Shown: positions 32,905-45,009 of the stretch, piece by piece
Layout of the letters: the number at the start of each line of letters is the position of its first letter
How positions within the stretch are numbered: the stretch's first letter is position 1
Source: Carettochelys insculpta
Taxonomy: Eukaryota > Chordata > Testudines > Carettochelyidae
DNA length: 64,000 nucleotides
Assembly: GCF_033958435.1 (NCBI RefSeq)
Contig: NC_134152.1
Coordinates: 12,262,001 to 12,326,000 of the forward strand
Direction of reading: 5' to 3'
The notes under the pieces: model-generated
Databases searched by the model: none
What the model saw: the letters and a program-made list of their open reading frames with translations, nothing else
What the model was told of the DNA's origin: nothing
Program-made: the position numbers and the translations under genes

Positions 32905-35900
32905 GTGCTGGGGAGCGTCGAGGTCATGCTGGGCCACCTGCTGTATCTCCGGGTACGGGTGGAGGGGCTGCCCTCGTCTACGCCCCGACATCCGGCCCAG
33001 AGAGAACATCCTTCTTCCGCCAGGCGGCAGCCTTCCTCGACTCCATCGATCCTCACGAGTGCCTGGTCCTCGGCGGGGATTTCATCTGCACCCTCGAGGA
33101 GTGGGACAGTACGGGGATGGAGCAGTGCCCGGCTGCTGTGGACATCCTCAGGGAACTCATCAATCATCGCTCCCTGGTGGACGTCTGGCGCAGCCACCAC
33201 CTGGACGAGGACACAATCTTTACCTACGTCCAGGTGGTGGGCCATAAATCTGTACACTCCCAGCTGGACCGCACCTACATCTCTCGACACCATCACTCGC
33301 AGGCCCACTCCTCCAGCGTGCGGCTGGCCCCCTTCTCGGACCACCACTTGGTGGCCGTGAAGGCTTCCCTTTCGCTGGGGAAGCAGGGGTCGGCCTATTG
33401 GCATTTTAATAACAGGCTGCTGGAGGATGTGGGCTTCGTGGCGTCCTTCCGGGAGTTCTGGCTGGCCTGGTGTGGGCAACGGCACGCCTTTTCCTCGGCA
33501 CGGCGGTGGTGGGATCTGGGAAAGGGGTGCGTGCGGCTCTTCTGCTGTGACTATACCCAGGGGGCCAGCCAGCGGCGGGATGCGCTGATTGGACACCTGG
33601 AGCGGGAGGTTCTTGAGCTGGAGAGGCACCTGGCCTCCAGCCCTGGAGATCCATCCATCTGCAGCACGTACTGAGAGAAGCGGGATGAGCTCAGGGCCCT
33701 CGAAGCCCTTTGGGCGAAGGGGGCCTTGGTGAGGTTGCGGATCCAGCTTCTTCAGGAGATGGATCGTGGCTCCCGCTTCTTCTATGCCCTGGAGAAAAAG
33801 AGGGGTGCCAAAAAACATATCCTCTGCCTTCTTGCAGAGGATGGCACCCCCTTACAGATCCAGCAGAGATGCGCGAGAGGGCTCGCACCTTCTACGCCAC
33901 CCTTTTCTTCCTGGATCTGACCAATGCCAACGCCCGCAGGGTGCTTTGGGACCAACTCCCTTCGGTCAGAACGGGCAACCGGGACCGGCTGGAGCTTCCT
34001 TTCACTCTAGCTGAGCTCTCGGAAGCCCTCCGTCTCATGCCCACCAACAAATCCCCAGGCATGGATGGGCTGACCGTGGAGTTTTACCGCGTGTTTTGGG
34101 ATGTCCTTGGCCCAGATCTGATCAGCGTCTGGGTTGAGTCCTTGCAAAGCGGGGTCCTCCCGCTCTCGTGCAGGTGGGCTGTCCTCACCCTGCTGCCTAA
34201 AAAGGGGGACCCCCGTGACCTTCGGAACTGGCGTCCCATCTCGCTCCTCAGCACGGACTACAAGATAATCGCCAAAGCCATTTCCTGTTGCTTGGGATCC
34301 GTGCTGCAGGACATGGTCCACCCCGACCAGACCTACACCATTCCGGGCCGCACCATATTCAACAGTCTCTATTTGCTCCGGGATCTCTTGGAGCTCGGGT
34401 GTAGGGATGGTCTGTCATTCGCCTTCCTGTCCAAAGGCATTCGACAGGGTGGAACACGAGCACCCTGTGGGCCTTCGGCTTCAGACCCCGCTTTGTCGGG
34501 TTTCTCCGGGTGCTGTGCACTGCCTCGGAGTGCATGGTCAAGCTCAACTGGACCCTGACCACTCCGGTCAGCTTTGGAAAGGGTGTACGACAAGGCTGCC
34601 TGCTCCCAGGACAGCTCTACGCCCTGGCCATTGAGCCCTTTCTCTGTCTCCTTCATCTAAGGTTGACTGGACTGATGCTTCGGGAGCCGATGTGCTCCTT
34701 GTGGTTCAGGACCCAGGAGACCTGGCACGGTTGGAGGCCTGCCAAGCCGTTTACTCGGCAGCCTCCTCCGCCCGGGTCAATTGGGTCAAGAGCTCTGGCC
34801 TGGTGGTCGGGACTAGGTGGCAGGAGGGCCACCTCCCACCCGCGCTTCCAGCCATTTGGTGGAGCGCAGGCCCGCTGTCCTATCTAGACATCTTTCTATC
34901 TACCATGCATCCCTCTCCGCTGGAAAACTGGAAGGGTTTAGAGGGCATGGTGGCTGAGCGGTTGCGGAGGTGGACGGGGCTGCTCCAGTGTCTCTCCCTC
35001 TGAGGGAGAGCACTGGTGCTTAACCAACTAGTCCTGTCCATGCTCTGGCACTGTCTCAACACCCTTGTCCCATCCCCGGATTTCCTGGCCCATCTCCAGA
35101 AGGTAGTTCTGGAGTTCTTTTGGCCAGGACTGCACTGGGTCCCTGCAGGGGTTCTCCATCTCCCCCTGGAGGAGGGAGGGCAGAGCCTGACCTGCCTATG
35201 CTCTCAGGTCCATGTCTTCCACCTCTGGGCCCTGCAGGGACTGCCTAACAGCAATAGTGCAGATAGTCCGGCATGGAGCACGCTGATGCATGCTTTCCTC
35301 TGTCGCTTCCAAGGGCTCTGATACAACTGGCAACTCCTTTATTTGCCTTTGAGAGGCCATCCGCGAGACCTCTCGGAGCTGCCGGCCTTCCACCATGACC
35401 TTCTCCGCACCTGGCGGCTGCTTGCGGTCTCCAGGTCTTTAGGAGCTGCCGCAGGGGAAGACCTCCTCGCAGAGCCCCTGCTACACAACCCGTACCTCTG
35501 TGTGCAGGTGGCAGAGTATCCCGCGGTGTGCCAGAGTCTGGTCCTCGGTGGAATCACCAGGGTCGGAGACCTCCTAGACTATGACCGGGGAGACTGGATG
35601 GAGTCCCCGGTGCTCGCCCAGTGCATGGGGCTCTCCACCCTATGTTCTCCCCAGCGCGTACTTGAGGAGGCGAAGGCCACCTTGCCACCTGCTGCTCACG
35701 TCTACCTATGCCGGGTCCTGCGAGAGGGTGCACCCCGCCCCCCCCCCACTCCTGGCCCTCTGGATCTCTCCATGGGCCCCCGGCTCTGTGAGCCTTCCCG
35801 CCCCCCTGCCCCACATCATCCCAGCCGGCTGCACGCCTTGCAGCCGGTCCCTTTTTGAACCGCGCCCAGACGTCATCTGTACACTCTCATGCTTCACATG

Positions 35901-36326
35901 CTCCACTTCCCCACCCTCATGTCCCGCCCAGATCACAAGTGGCGGGACCTTCTACCATCTTCGGAGGGTGGGGAGCCCCGGTGGGCCAGCTTTTATTCTA
36001 CCCTGGTCCTGTGGCCCGCCGGGCACATTGGCTGGAGAATCCTTCATGGGGCGGTGAGCACGGGTGTGTACCTGGCGCGGTTCACCCCCCTTCCGGACAC
36101 CTGTTTCTTTTGTGGAACGAGGGAGACCCTGGTGCACATTTACACTGAATGCACCAGGTTGCAGCCCCTCTTCCGGCTCCTCCAGAACCTTCTGCTAAGG
36201 TTCTGGCTGCACTTTTCCCCGCACCTTCTTATCCTGGCACACCCTACCCGTGGCCCCACTAACTCGCGGGACCTCCTCGTCAGCCTCCTCCTGGCTATGG
36301 CCAAAGTAGCCATTTATAACACCTGA
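32905..36326 (+). pseudogene. Tx1-like ORF2 relic: endonuclease, RT, C-terminal zinc finger
   Basis: The endonuclease part lacks its first ~80 residues. Homology to copy A starts at GTGCTGGGGAGCG (32904), preceded by unrelated inter-ORF DNA read in frame. LVYAPTSG, VLGGDFICTLEEWD and APFSDHHLVAVKASL are clear. A CGG-to-TGA change ends the frame at 33672-33674. RT blocks are NWRPISLLSTDYKIIAKAIS and KGVRQGCLLPG, but about 30 bp covering YADD are deleted (near 34690), so the polymerase site is gone. The C-terminal part absent from copy A is present here: the 35889-36326 frame holds CFFCGTRETLVHIYTEC (36102-36152), a C-x2-C-x7-H-x4-C finger typical of this group, and it ends KVAIYNT. Confidence 0.85.
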
Positions 36327-36715
36327 GAGAGGAGGCTGGAGGGGGGGAAGCCTGCGACTGTGGGGCCTATTTCCGCTCCTCCCTCCGCTCACGAATCCGG
36401 GCAGAGTTCCTTTCGGTGGTGTCCAATGGCTCTGTCGACACCTTTGAGGGGCAGTGGGTGCTGTCCGGGGTTCTCTGCTCGGTGTCCCCTTCTGGTTCCC
36501 TTGTTTTAAACCTCTGACCCCCACTTCCATCCCTGTTTTCTCTTTAGTTGTCCCCCGCACTCCGTTGGGGCCATGTTTTTTTTTAATGGGTTCTCTCTTC
36601 TATTAAGAGGGGCCTTTTAGCCGTGGGTGCCCGCCCACTCCCTGGTCTTCAAACAGGACCCAGTATACTGACCTTCTAGAAGGCTCCGGAAGCTTCCAGG
36701 TAAGGGTCTGCCACA
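36327..36715 (+). other. Probable Tx1 copy B 3' UTR
   Basis: Noncoding sequence between the ORF2 stop and the following CR1 piece, with a TTTTTTTTTAATGGG tract at 36574. No clear poly(A) or short repeat tail marks its end. Confidence 0.45.
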
Positions 36716-36739
36716 TACTTTACTGCTTTTTTGTTTTAA

Positions 36740-38090
36740 GGGGAAAACAGTTCAAGAGAATTGGCAGTTTTTCAGGGACACATTAGTAAGAGTACAAAAG
36801 TGAACTGTCCCCCTGAATAGGAAGGATAGGAATTATAGCAAGAGATAAGAGACCACCCTGGCTTAATCAGGAGATCTTTGGTGATCTGAAACTCAAAAAT
36901 AGGACTACAAAAAGTGTAAACTAGGTAAAATTACAAAGGATGAATATAAACCAATAATGCAAACATGCAAGGACAACATTAGGACGGGAAAGGCGCAAAA
37001 CAAAATTAAACTAGCTAGAGACATAAAGGGTAACAAGAAAGCATTCTGCAAATGCATTAGAAGCAAGAGAAAGACCAAGGAGAGGGTAGGCCCAATACTC
37101 AGTGATGGGCAAGGGGAATAAGAGAAAATATAGAAATGGTAGAAATGCTAAATGATTTTTTGTCTCAGTTTTCACCAGAAAGGTTGGTTGTAATGGGATG
37201 TCTAGCATAGTGAATGCTAATGGAAGTGTGGTAGAATCAAAGGCTAAGGACTGGAAAGAAGAAATTAAATATTGCTTAGACAAGATAGACGTTTTCAAGA
37301 CATCTGGACTTGAAATACAACATAGCATGGAGCTGAGCACAGAGATATCTGAGCCATTAGCACCTATCTTTGAAAAGTAATGGAAGAGATTCTAGAGGAC
37401 TGGAAAAGGGCAAATATAGCACCAATCAGTAAAACAAGGACAACTGGGAAATTACAGGCTAGCCATCTTAATTTCAATAGCTAGGAAAATAATGGAGCAA
37501 ATAATTAAGCAATCAATTCGCAAACATCTAGAAAATAGGATGATAAGTATCAGCAAGGTTACATCAAGAGCAAATCATATCAAGCAAACCTAATATCTTT
37601 CTTTGACAGAGTAGTAAGTTTTGTGGATGGGAGAAATGATGGATGTGGGATATCTTGATTTTAGTGAGCCATTTAATACTGTCTCATAAACAAACAAGGA
37701 AAATACAACCAATGAGGGAAATGCAACCTAGATGAAGCAACTACAAGGTGAGTGTATAACTGGATGGAAAATTGTAAAAAATGGGTCATTGAATCTGGAA
37801 AAGAGAACTGAGGAGGACATAACAGTTTTCAAGTACATAAAAGGTTGTTACGTGGTGGAGGGAGGTAAATTGTTCTCATTAATCTCTGTGGACAGGGTAG
37901 TTAAGCACTGAAATTAATTGCTTAGGGAGGTTGTGGAATCTCTATCACTGGAGAATTTTAAAAGCAGATTAGACAAACATCTATCAGGGATGGTCTACAT
38001 AATACTTAGTCCTGCCATGGATGCAGGGGACTGAACTAGAAGATATCTTGAGATTCCTTCTAGTCCCATGATCCTACCATGTTCTTAAAT
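36740..38090 (+). mobile_element. CR1 LINE fragment, internally deleted, with 3' end
   Basis: Decayed ORF2 is readable in pieces: GLIRRSLVI (36862), [18 protein letters not shown] (37000-37060), [27 protein letters not shown] (37655-37688; palm motif with YLDFSKAFDTVSH in relatives). The 3' UTR-like part 37900-38090 reads GAGGTTGTGGAATCTC and GATTCCTTCTAGTCCCATGA, the CR1 tail. Frames are scrambled and internal parts are missing. Confidence 0.78.
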
Positions 38091-38970
38091 TATATTGAAG
38101 TCAACAGGACTTTGATATGTTTTTAAAGATTGCTGAATTTGTTTCCGGAATCAGGGCACTGGACTGGGCAATAATTCTCCACACTGTTGCACTAGATCTT
38201 GAGTTGTAACTCTTCAGTGGCATCACATTCATAGTGCCAAAGGATCTGGTGGAAGCAGGCACAGTGCAAGTGACTTAATGGGGATGTGCGACATTACAGC
38301 AGTAGTCACTCTGGTCCCAGCAATGCATACACCTGAGAAACTATTAAAAACCTAATCCTAGCAAGATCTTAAATAAAAATCACACACAAATTTACACTTA
38401 CGCTTTGCCTGTCAATTCTGAGGCCCAGCCAGAAGTTCATAATCCCCTTAGCTGCTTATCATCAATTATTTCTGTTCACCTCAAGTCTTCTCTCATCAAT
38501 CAGAATAACGCACCCTGCCTGATTCACCTTATCTTAATTCAATAACCTCCAAGGACAATGGACTTATCTTGTTTGGTTGAGCCCAGGAGCCTGGAAGTTT
38601 AAAGAAGGCGACTTTGAATAAATCATAAAATGCATTGAAAATACAACGGTTATTTCTGGGCCTTGTCCTGGTGTCAACCAACCAGATGGTCTCAGAAGGA
38701 TCATAGGCAATGGTGGTGTGAGACCCCAATATCAAAGTTTTAAATTTTAAGTTTTAAACTCTTTATCATAAGGGAAGTTGTTTACCTGCAGATGTTGGCA
38801 TTATGCCTGCAAAATGATGACCGTTAAACATGTGAATAGCCCTGTGGAATTCAGTGGGCTACTCAAGTGTGTAGCATTACATGCAGTCTTAAGTATTTCA
38901 GGATCTGAGAAGAGACTAAGGGACTCTCATGTCTGAGAAGATTTAGGTCCATGTGTTTTCTTGGGATGGC
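38091..38970. other. Noncoding, nothing recognised
   Basis: No supported gene, RNA or element boundary. Confidence 0.45.
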
Positions 38971-38974
38971 GCAC

Positions 38975-39380
38975 TTAAGAGTATAAGAATGACCATATTG
39001 TATCAGACCAAAAGTCATTCTGGTCAAGTATCCAGTCTTCTGATGGTGGCCAATGCCAGGTGTCCTATAGGAATGTACAGAGCAGGTAAACATCAAGTGA
39101 TCCTTTCCTTTTCACCCATTCTTAACTCATCCAGAGGTTAGAGACACCATTTCAACCCATCCTGGCTAATAGCCTTTGGTGGACCATAAATTTATCTAGC
39201 TCTTCTTTGAACCCTGTTGAAGTCCTGGTCTTCACAATATTCCCTTGGGTGGAATTTCACAGGTTAATTGTGTATAGTTTCCATACTTAAATATGTGCAT
39301 AAATCTTTACAGTAGAGGGCCTTAAACCTGAACACTATTACCATCATGTTTCTTTTCCTCCTTTGTGTAGGCCCTAGTTC
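38975..39380. repeat. Dispersed reptile repeat, CR1/L3-related by recollection
   Basis: The order of segments AAGAATGACCATATTG, TATCAGACC, GGTGGCCAATGCCAGGTG, CATCCTGGCTAATAGCC and TTTGAACCCTGTTGAAG matches, from memory, a repeat found in very many copies in turtle genomes and probably derived from a LINE 3' region. No boundaries were determined. Confidence 0.5.
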
Positions 39381-39469
39381 AGTACATGCCTGAAACTCAT
39401 GCTGGAAACCCATTCACTGTAATGAAACATAAATATATGTATAAAATTAGAGTAATAAAATAATAGGTT

Positions 39470-41056
39470 TGGAAGAGACCTCAGGGGGTCATCAAATCCA
39501 ATCTCTTGCTCACAGCAACACCAGTCCCAACTAAGTCATCCCAGTCAGGGCTTTGTCAAGCCAGGACTTAAATACTCTAGGGATGGAGATTCCGCCACCT
39601 CTCTAGGTGATCTATTCCAGTGCTTCATCACCCTCCAGGTGAAATAGGTTCCTAATATCCAAACTAGACCTCTCCCACTGCAGCTCAAGACCATTGCTCT
39701 TTGTTCTGTCACTGGAATAGTGTTTTCCACATCATTTGTTACTAGGTTACCTCCCCCATTCAGTAACATTCCCATGCCTTCCCTGACCACCTTCTTATTG
39801 ATAACATACCTGTAGAAACTTTTCTTGTTGCTTTTCACATCCCTAGATAGGTGCAACTCCAACTGCACTTTGGCCTTCCTGATTGCACCCCAGCATGTTC
39901 GAACAATATATTTATACTCATCTTGAGTCATCTGTCCAAATTTCCACTTCTTGTAAGCTTCTATGGTAAAATTCCTCTAATCCTGCATGTCCAGGACCAG
40001 ATAGGTACAGGAATACAAGATTTTCCGGACTATTGGACGTCACCACCCTGTGCTCCTGCAGCTTCTTCACCACCCCACGCATCTCAGCTTCTCCACCCTG
40101 CGGTCCTCCTGCTTCACCATCCCTGCAACTCCTGCTTCTTCACTCCCTTGTGTCTCCAGCTCCACCACCCCCATATGCCCCTGCTCAACTCCACCCCCCC
40201 CCAGTCCCCCTGCAGCCCTAACCCACCCCAGGCTTAACTGCCCTGCCCCCCTCCCACAGCTCCAACCTAACACCCAAGCCCCTCGACTTACATTAATTTC
40301 AATGTACACAAGGGTTGCGTTCCATGCATATCTTGGGGGACTACTGTATGCTGGACAATCAAATTTTGCTGGATTATCTCCATAAATGGGACTTTTTGCC
40401 AGATGTGGGACCATCAGGATTTCCTAATTATCAGAGGGCAGATGAAAGGAATTTTACTGTATTTTGTGTTTAAGAGCAGCAAAGGTATCTCTGTTAACTC
40501 AAGATGGTCGCTTACCATATTTGTTTTTCTTATTGCACATTGATATGGTGTGTTCCTATGCCTTCTTTAGGGCTTATTTCAAATACAGTCAACTCTCCTG
40601 GACTGTTTTTCCCCTCATGTTAGCTTCCCAGGGGATCCTGCCCATCAGTTCCCTGAGGGAGTCAAAGTCTACTTTTCTGAAGTCCAGGGTCTGTATTCTG
40701 CTGCTTTTCTTTCTTTCTTTGGTCAGGATGCTGAACTCCACTATCTCATGATCACTGCTGCCAAGCTTGCCACACATATTTACTTACCCTCCCAAGTCCT
40801 CCCTGTTTGTGAAGAGCAGGTCAAGCTGAGCATGGCCCCTGGATGATTCCTTCTGCATTTGCACCAGGAAGTTGTCCCAAACATTCTCCAAAAAAACTTC
40901 CTGGATTGTCTGTGTGCTGCTGTGTCTCCCAGAAGATGGCCGAGTGATTGAAGTCCTCTATGAGAACCAGGGGCTGTGATCTGGCAGTTTCCATTAACTG
41001 TCCAAAGAAAACCATTCCTATCTCAGCCACCTGATCTGGTGTCCTATAGTAAAACC
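39470..41056 (-). mobile_element. CR1 LINE fragment interrupted by a Tigger-like MITE
   Basis: On the minus strand the endonuclease segment comes first (41056 to 40590): [27 protein letters not shown], then [20 protein letters not shown], then ESWTVFK. LTEIPLLLLNTK follows at 40507-40464. The MITE interrupts. After it come KKWKFGQMTQDEYKYI and KAKVQLELHLSRDVKSNKK (39955 to 39830), and finally the 3' tail toward 39470 (GAAATTCCACC-type tail not visible, but GGTTTGGAAGAGACCTC is). RT is deleted. This gives one copy in one orientation, split by a later transposon. Confidence 0.78.
39964..40459. mobile_element. Tigger/pogo-like MITE inside CR1 (496 bp)
   Basis: Termini TGGTAAAATTCCTCTAATC and, in reverse, CAGTAAAATTCCTTTCATC are bordered by TA on both sides (39962-39963 and 40460-40461). 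CR1 coding homology lies on each side. A second terminus-like motif (GGACTACTGTA, 40337-40347) suggests another Tigger end nested inside. The middle is C-rich and gives spurious open frames. Confidence 0.68.
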
Positions 41057-42759
41057 CTTGTTAATCTCACTTCTAAATGTAACCCAAATTAAGTCATGTG
41101 CTCAGACACTTTTCTGTCTCAGGGCCATCCTGGAGGACCTGGGCAGCGCTCTCACAGGGATGAACAAATGGTGTGTTTCTTTCAGTCTGGAATGTAGACT
41201 TACTTTGCTGCCATTGTTGCATGTTCTTAATTTGAAAATTGTGGTGGCAGATCATGGGGCTGCAATTTAATTCCAATCCTGATGGAATCTCACTAATTAC
41301 ACAGAGACACACAATTTATTAATTAAGAGTAGATGGTGAGCACCCCTCATATTTTGATTAACCCTAATAGCCTTCACAGCATGATTTGCATAGTACTGAA
41401 GACACCATTACAACTTTTATAAAATAATTTGGAAAGCTATTAAGCACATCCCTTGAAACACTTTCACTTATTATATGGCTAATCTGCATAAATAACCGCT
41501 TGGCAGCTGAATAGGAGCCACACTGGAAAATGTTCTGCTGATGATTTTATGAAATTACTTTTAATCACGCTTGAGAAGGCAGACGGTCTTTCAGGCTTTA
41601 ACCAGATTTATTTTCAGCAAGGGAGGACACAAAAAAACAAGGGCCTCTCCTGCTTTATAAGTCCTTGAATAGAGTGAAAACAGGGAGCAAACCTAGGACT
41701 CCTGCAGCTAATGTTATGAGGTACTGTGCTTAGATATGTGAAAAGAGAAGGATGATGTAACACTGGAGTAGAAAAGAAAGGTTTGCATTTCCGTGGTGCT
41801 GAGCCCTCACAGTTTTGACCAAAGTCCCCAGGAGTGCATACCAATGAAAATCTATCCCTTTAATGGCTAGATTATGGGCAGGGGGTGTAGGGCGGTGGTG
41901 ATCACAGCCTCATGCTGGAGAAGGAGGCCCCCTCCCCTCCTGAACACATAGGCTTCTTGTTCAGTCATTGCTACCCTGGCGCATGTACCCCCAGTGCATA
42001 CTGAGGTAAGAAACCATTGTCAGACTCTGCATAGGTGCTACAGAGGAGAATGGTTTGGAAGCATTATCTTAGGAAAGGGATCAGAAGAAATGTGAATGGA
42101 ATGGAAGACATGGGATGCATTGTCCTAAGGGCAGGGATTCCACAACCTTCACTCCAAAGAGAAGGACATGGGCAGTGGTGGTTGGTGACTCTTTCCTAAG
42201 TGTGATGGAGTATCAGCTGTCCAGACCAGGAAACTTCAGAAAAGTGCTGTTTGCCTGGAACTAGAAATCAGGAATTGACTGAGAAATTACTAAAGCTGAT
42301 CAAGCCATTGGACCAGTATCTTTTCTTACTTCTCTCTGTGGGAACCAGTAATACTGCCAAGAATGACCTTGAGCATGGCTCTGGAAAGGATTGAGGCATA
42401 TGAGGCACAGGTTGTATTCTTGTCCATCATCCCTGTTGTAGGACAAGACCCAGGTAGGAGCCATCAAATTATGGAAGTAAATGCATGACTGCACAGACAG
42501 TGTTGAAGAGAGGGCTTGCTTCTTTGACCATGGGATGGTGTTCCAGGAACAAGGATTGCTAGGAAAAGATGTGATCCATCTAATGAAGAGAGGGAAGAAC
42601 ATCTTTACAGGCAGACTTGCTAACTGATTGAGGAGGGGTTTAAGCTAGGTTCTGCTGGGGTGGTGACCTAAACCCTGATTAAGTGGGGAAGTTGAATACC
42701 ATGAAGAAACAGAAGGCTGCAACAAGAGGAGCCTCCTGATTCATACTGAGAAAATAGGG
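41057..42759. other. Noncoding, nothing recognised
   Basis: No supported gene or element. 42620-42759 may already belong to the following CR1 piece. Confidence 0.4.
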
Positions 42760-43760
42760 CAATCAGCTAGTTACCTTAAGCTTCTGTACATGAATGCAGG
42801 AAACCTGGGAAGCAAACAGGAAGAACTGGAAGTTCTGGCACATTCAAAGAATTATGATGTGTCTGGAATAACAGAGACTTGGTAGGGTAGCTTACATGCC
42901 TGGGGAACTGTCATGGTTGAATATAAACTGTTCAGAAACACCAGACAAGGGAGAAAAGGTGGAGGAGCTGCATTGTATGTAAGAAAACAGTATGATTGCT
43001 CAGAGTGCCAGTTTGAAATTGGAGAAAGACCTTGTTGACAGTCTTTGGGATAAGATTTGAGGCAAGAGAAACAGGATTGATGTTGTGGTGAGCATCTGCT
43101 ATAGACCAGCAGGATGAGGTAGACAAAGCTTTCTTTAGGCAACTAATGGAAGTTTCCAGATCACAGGCCCTGGTTGACATAGGGAACTTCAGTCATGCTG
43201 ACATCTGCTGGGTGAGCAACCCAGGAGTCCCCAGACCATCCAGAAAGTTTTTGGAGAGGGCTGAGGGCAGCTTTCTGGTACAAGTGCCAGAGGAACCAAC
43301 TCCTCTTGACCTGCTGCTCGCAAACAGGGAAGATTTTGTAGGGGAAAATAGATGCGGATGGCAACCTGGGCAGCAGTGACTATGAGATGGTTGAGTTCAG
43401 GATCCTGAGAAAAGGGAGCAGCAAAATATGGACCCTGGACTTCAGAAAAGAAGACTTTGACTCCCTAATGTTAATGGGGGGCAAGATCCCTTGGAAGGGT
43501 GATATGAAGGGGAAAGGAATCCAAGAGAACTGGCTGTATTTTAAATACACCTTTTCAAGGCTCAGGAACAAACCATCCCAAGGTGCAGAAGGAATAGCAA
43601 ATATGTCAGGTGACCTGCTAAGGTTAACAGAGCAACCTTTGATCTTAAACACTAAAAGGAAGTTTACTAAAAGTGGAAATTTGGCATACTTTTCAGTATG
43701 CCTAAGCAGGCTCCCTGGAATCATAACTGTGGGCTTCCATGACTCACTGGACCCAAAGTG
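42760..43760 (+). mobile_element. CR1 LINE endonuclease-region fragment
   Basis: Readable pieces in order: MNAGNLGSKQEELEVLAHSK (42792-42851), GITETW, EYKLFRNTRQGRKGGGAALY, then YRPAG, then LMEVSRSQALVDIGNFSHAD (43145 on; relatives read MGDFNHPDICW), EEPTPLDLLLANREDFVG, then MVEFRILRKG, TLDFRKEDFDSL, IQENWLYFKYTFSRL and LLRLTEQPLILNTKRKFTKS. These follow the CR1 endonuclease-to-RT linker order. Frames change several times and RT is absent. Confidence 0.78.
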
Positions 43761-44798
43761 AGCATCTGTCAGTGCCTCATCTAGGAGGCCTTAGCCAGAA
43801 CAGGGGTTCCAGGTCTTGTACTCATGGTTTCAAGAAGGCCACGGTTTCACCCTTTTTATATTAATGTCCATTTTAAAGCATGTCCTCAGCTCCACATATC
43901 TCACTGATGATGAGGCTATTAATTCCCCTTCTTTTGTTTCAGAATGGCCACATTTATTTTAGCCAATAGCTGGAGAACATGAGTGGCTTGATAGGACCCT
44001 TTTTCTGTCCATGGTGGACTAAGCCAGCAAACTCCATAGTCAGCAATTGTGTCTACCTTGTGTGGATGTATCACTAAATCCTGTTGTTACTATTAAGTGC
44101 CATCTGTGTATATGGCAACGTACAAGATAAAAAAGGGCTTAGCTCTGAAAGAACAATGTGTAATTCTAACATCTTTCATTCTACAGGAAAGAGTCTATAT
44201 AGACTCTTCCATAAGCAGAGGAATTCACCAGTCTAAACTGTACATTGCTCTGACTGTTAGAATGATTTTTCTGAGCTTGAGTTGGTGGTAGAAAACACTG
44301 GATTTCCTTTAGCATCCAGCTGTAGGGATAATTGATTTCCAGGGATGATAAAGTAAGATTATAGGTGTGACTGCTACTCATCTTTGCAGTGTATTTAACT
44401 GACGTAGTATTAGACATTAAAAATGGCTTCCACAGACCATATCTTGATAAATACAGCAGAGTTGCTGGGACTGTGATTTTAATGACAGATATTGCAGGGA
44501 AAAGCTGCTTTGTGAGCTTTAAGGACCAGCCATGTCCAAAGGCCAGTGTTTGGGCGAGTGTCTTGGAAGGCTGCTAGCTCTGCTTCACATTATAGCACAT
44601 AACTGAATATCTTGTATTTTTGAAGTGTACAGAACCTGTGAAATTTTTAGCCTGAGTAAGGTGTAGCCTGGTTTCACTACCTTGACTTGTTTCCTTCTGT
44701 AGAGTTAAATCATTGTGTTTTGCTTGTTTCTGTTTCTTTTCAGTATGCAATTTATCTCTTCAGAGATTACAGTAAACCAAAGCTCACTGCTTCTATGC
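43761..44798. other. Noncoding, nothing recognised
   Basis: No supported gene or repeat boundary. Confidence 0.45.
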
Positions 44799-44806
44799 CT
44801 GTAGGG

Positions 44807-45001
44807 CATGGGCGTCCAACCTTTTGGCTTGCCTGGGCTGCATTGAGTGAAGAGGAACTGTCTTGGCCACATATAAAATATATAATATAGTTAATGTGTA
44901 TAAATCACATAATAATGTTAAAAGTTTACGATCTTGTGGGGCCGCATTACTAGCTGTCCAGGGCTGCATGCGGCCCGCGGCCCACGGGTTGGACACGCCT
45001 G
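44807..45001. mobile_element. hAT MITE with perfect 8-bp duplication (195 bp)
   Basis: Termini CATGGGCGTCCAACC and GGTTGGACACGCCTG are inverted repeats, flanked on both sides by CTGTAGGG (44799-44806 and 45002-45009). GGGCTGCATGCGGCCCGCGG just inside the right end is typical of a widespread hAT MITE type. No coding capacity. Confidence 0.88.
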
Positions 45002-45009
45002 CTGTAGGG

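Larger units (their letters stand above)
29561..36715 (+). mobile_element. Tx1-clade LINE, copy B, near full length, broken
   Basis: A GC-rich leader (about 29561-30609), ORF1 (30610-32512), spacer, ORF2 (32905-36326) and a 3' UTR to about 36715 follow each other on one strand. The length of about 7 kb suits Tx1-like elements. Relative to copy A, ORF2 residues from the start to about 80 are deleted. The 5' edge is approximate. At 36740 a CR1 fragment begins. Confidence 0.82.

Noticed and set aside
32421..33674. A 417-codon host gene
   Set aside because: It is LINE inter-ORF DNA joined by a deletion to LINE endonuclease codons.
40033..40385. Proline- and serine-rich frames
   Set aside because: C-rich interior of a Tigger-like MITE; no conserved motif.
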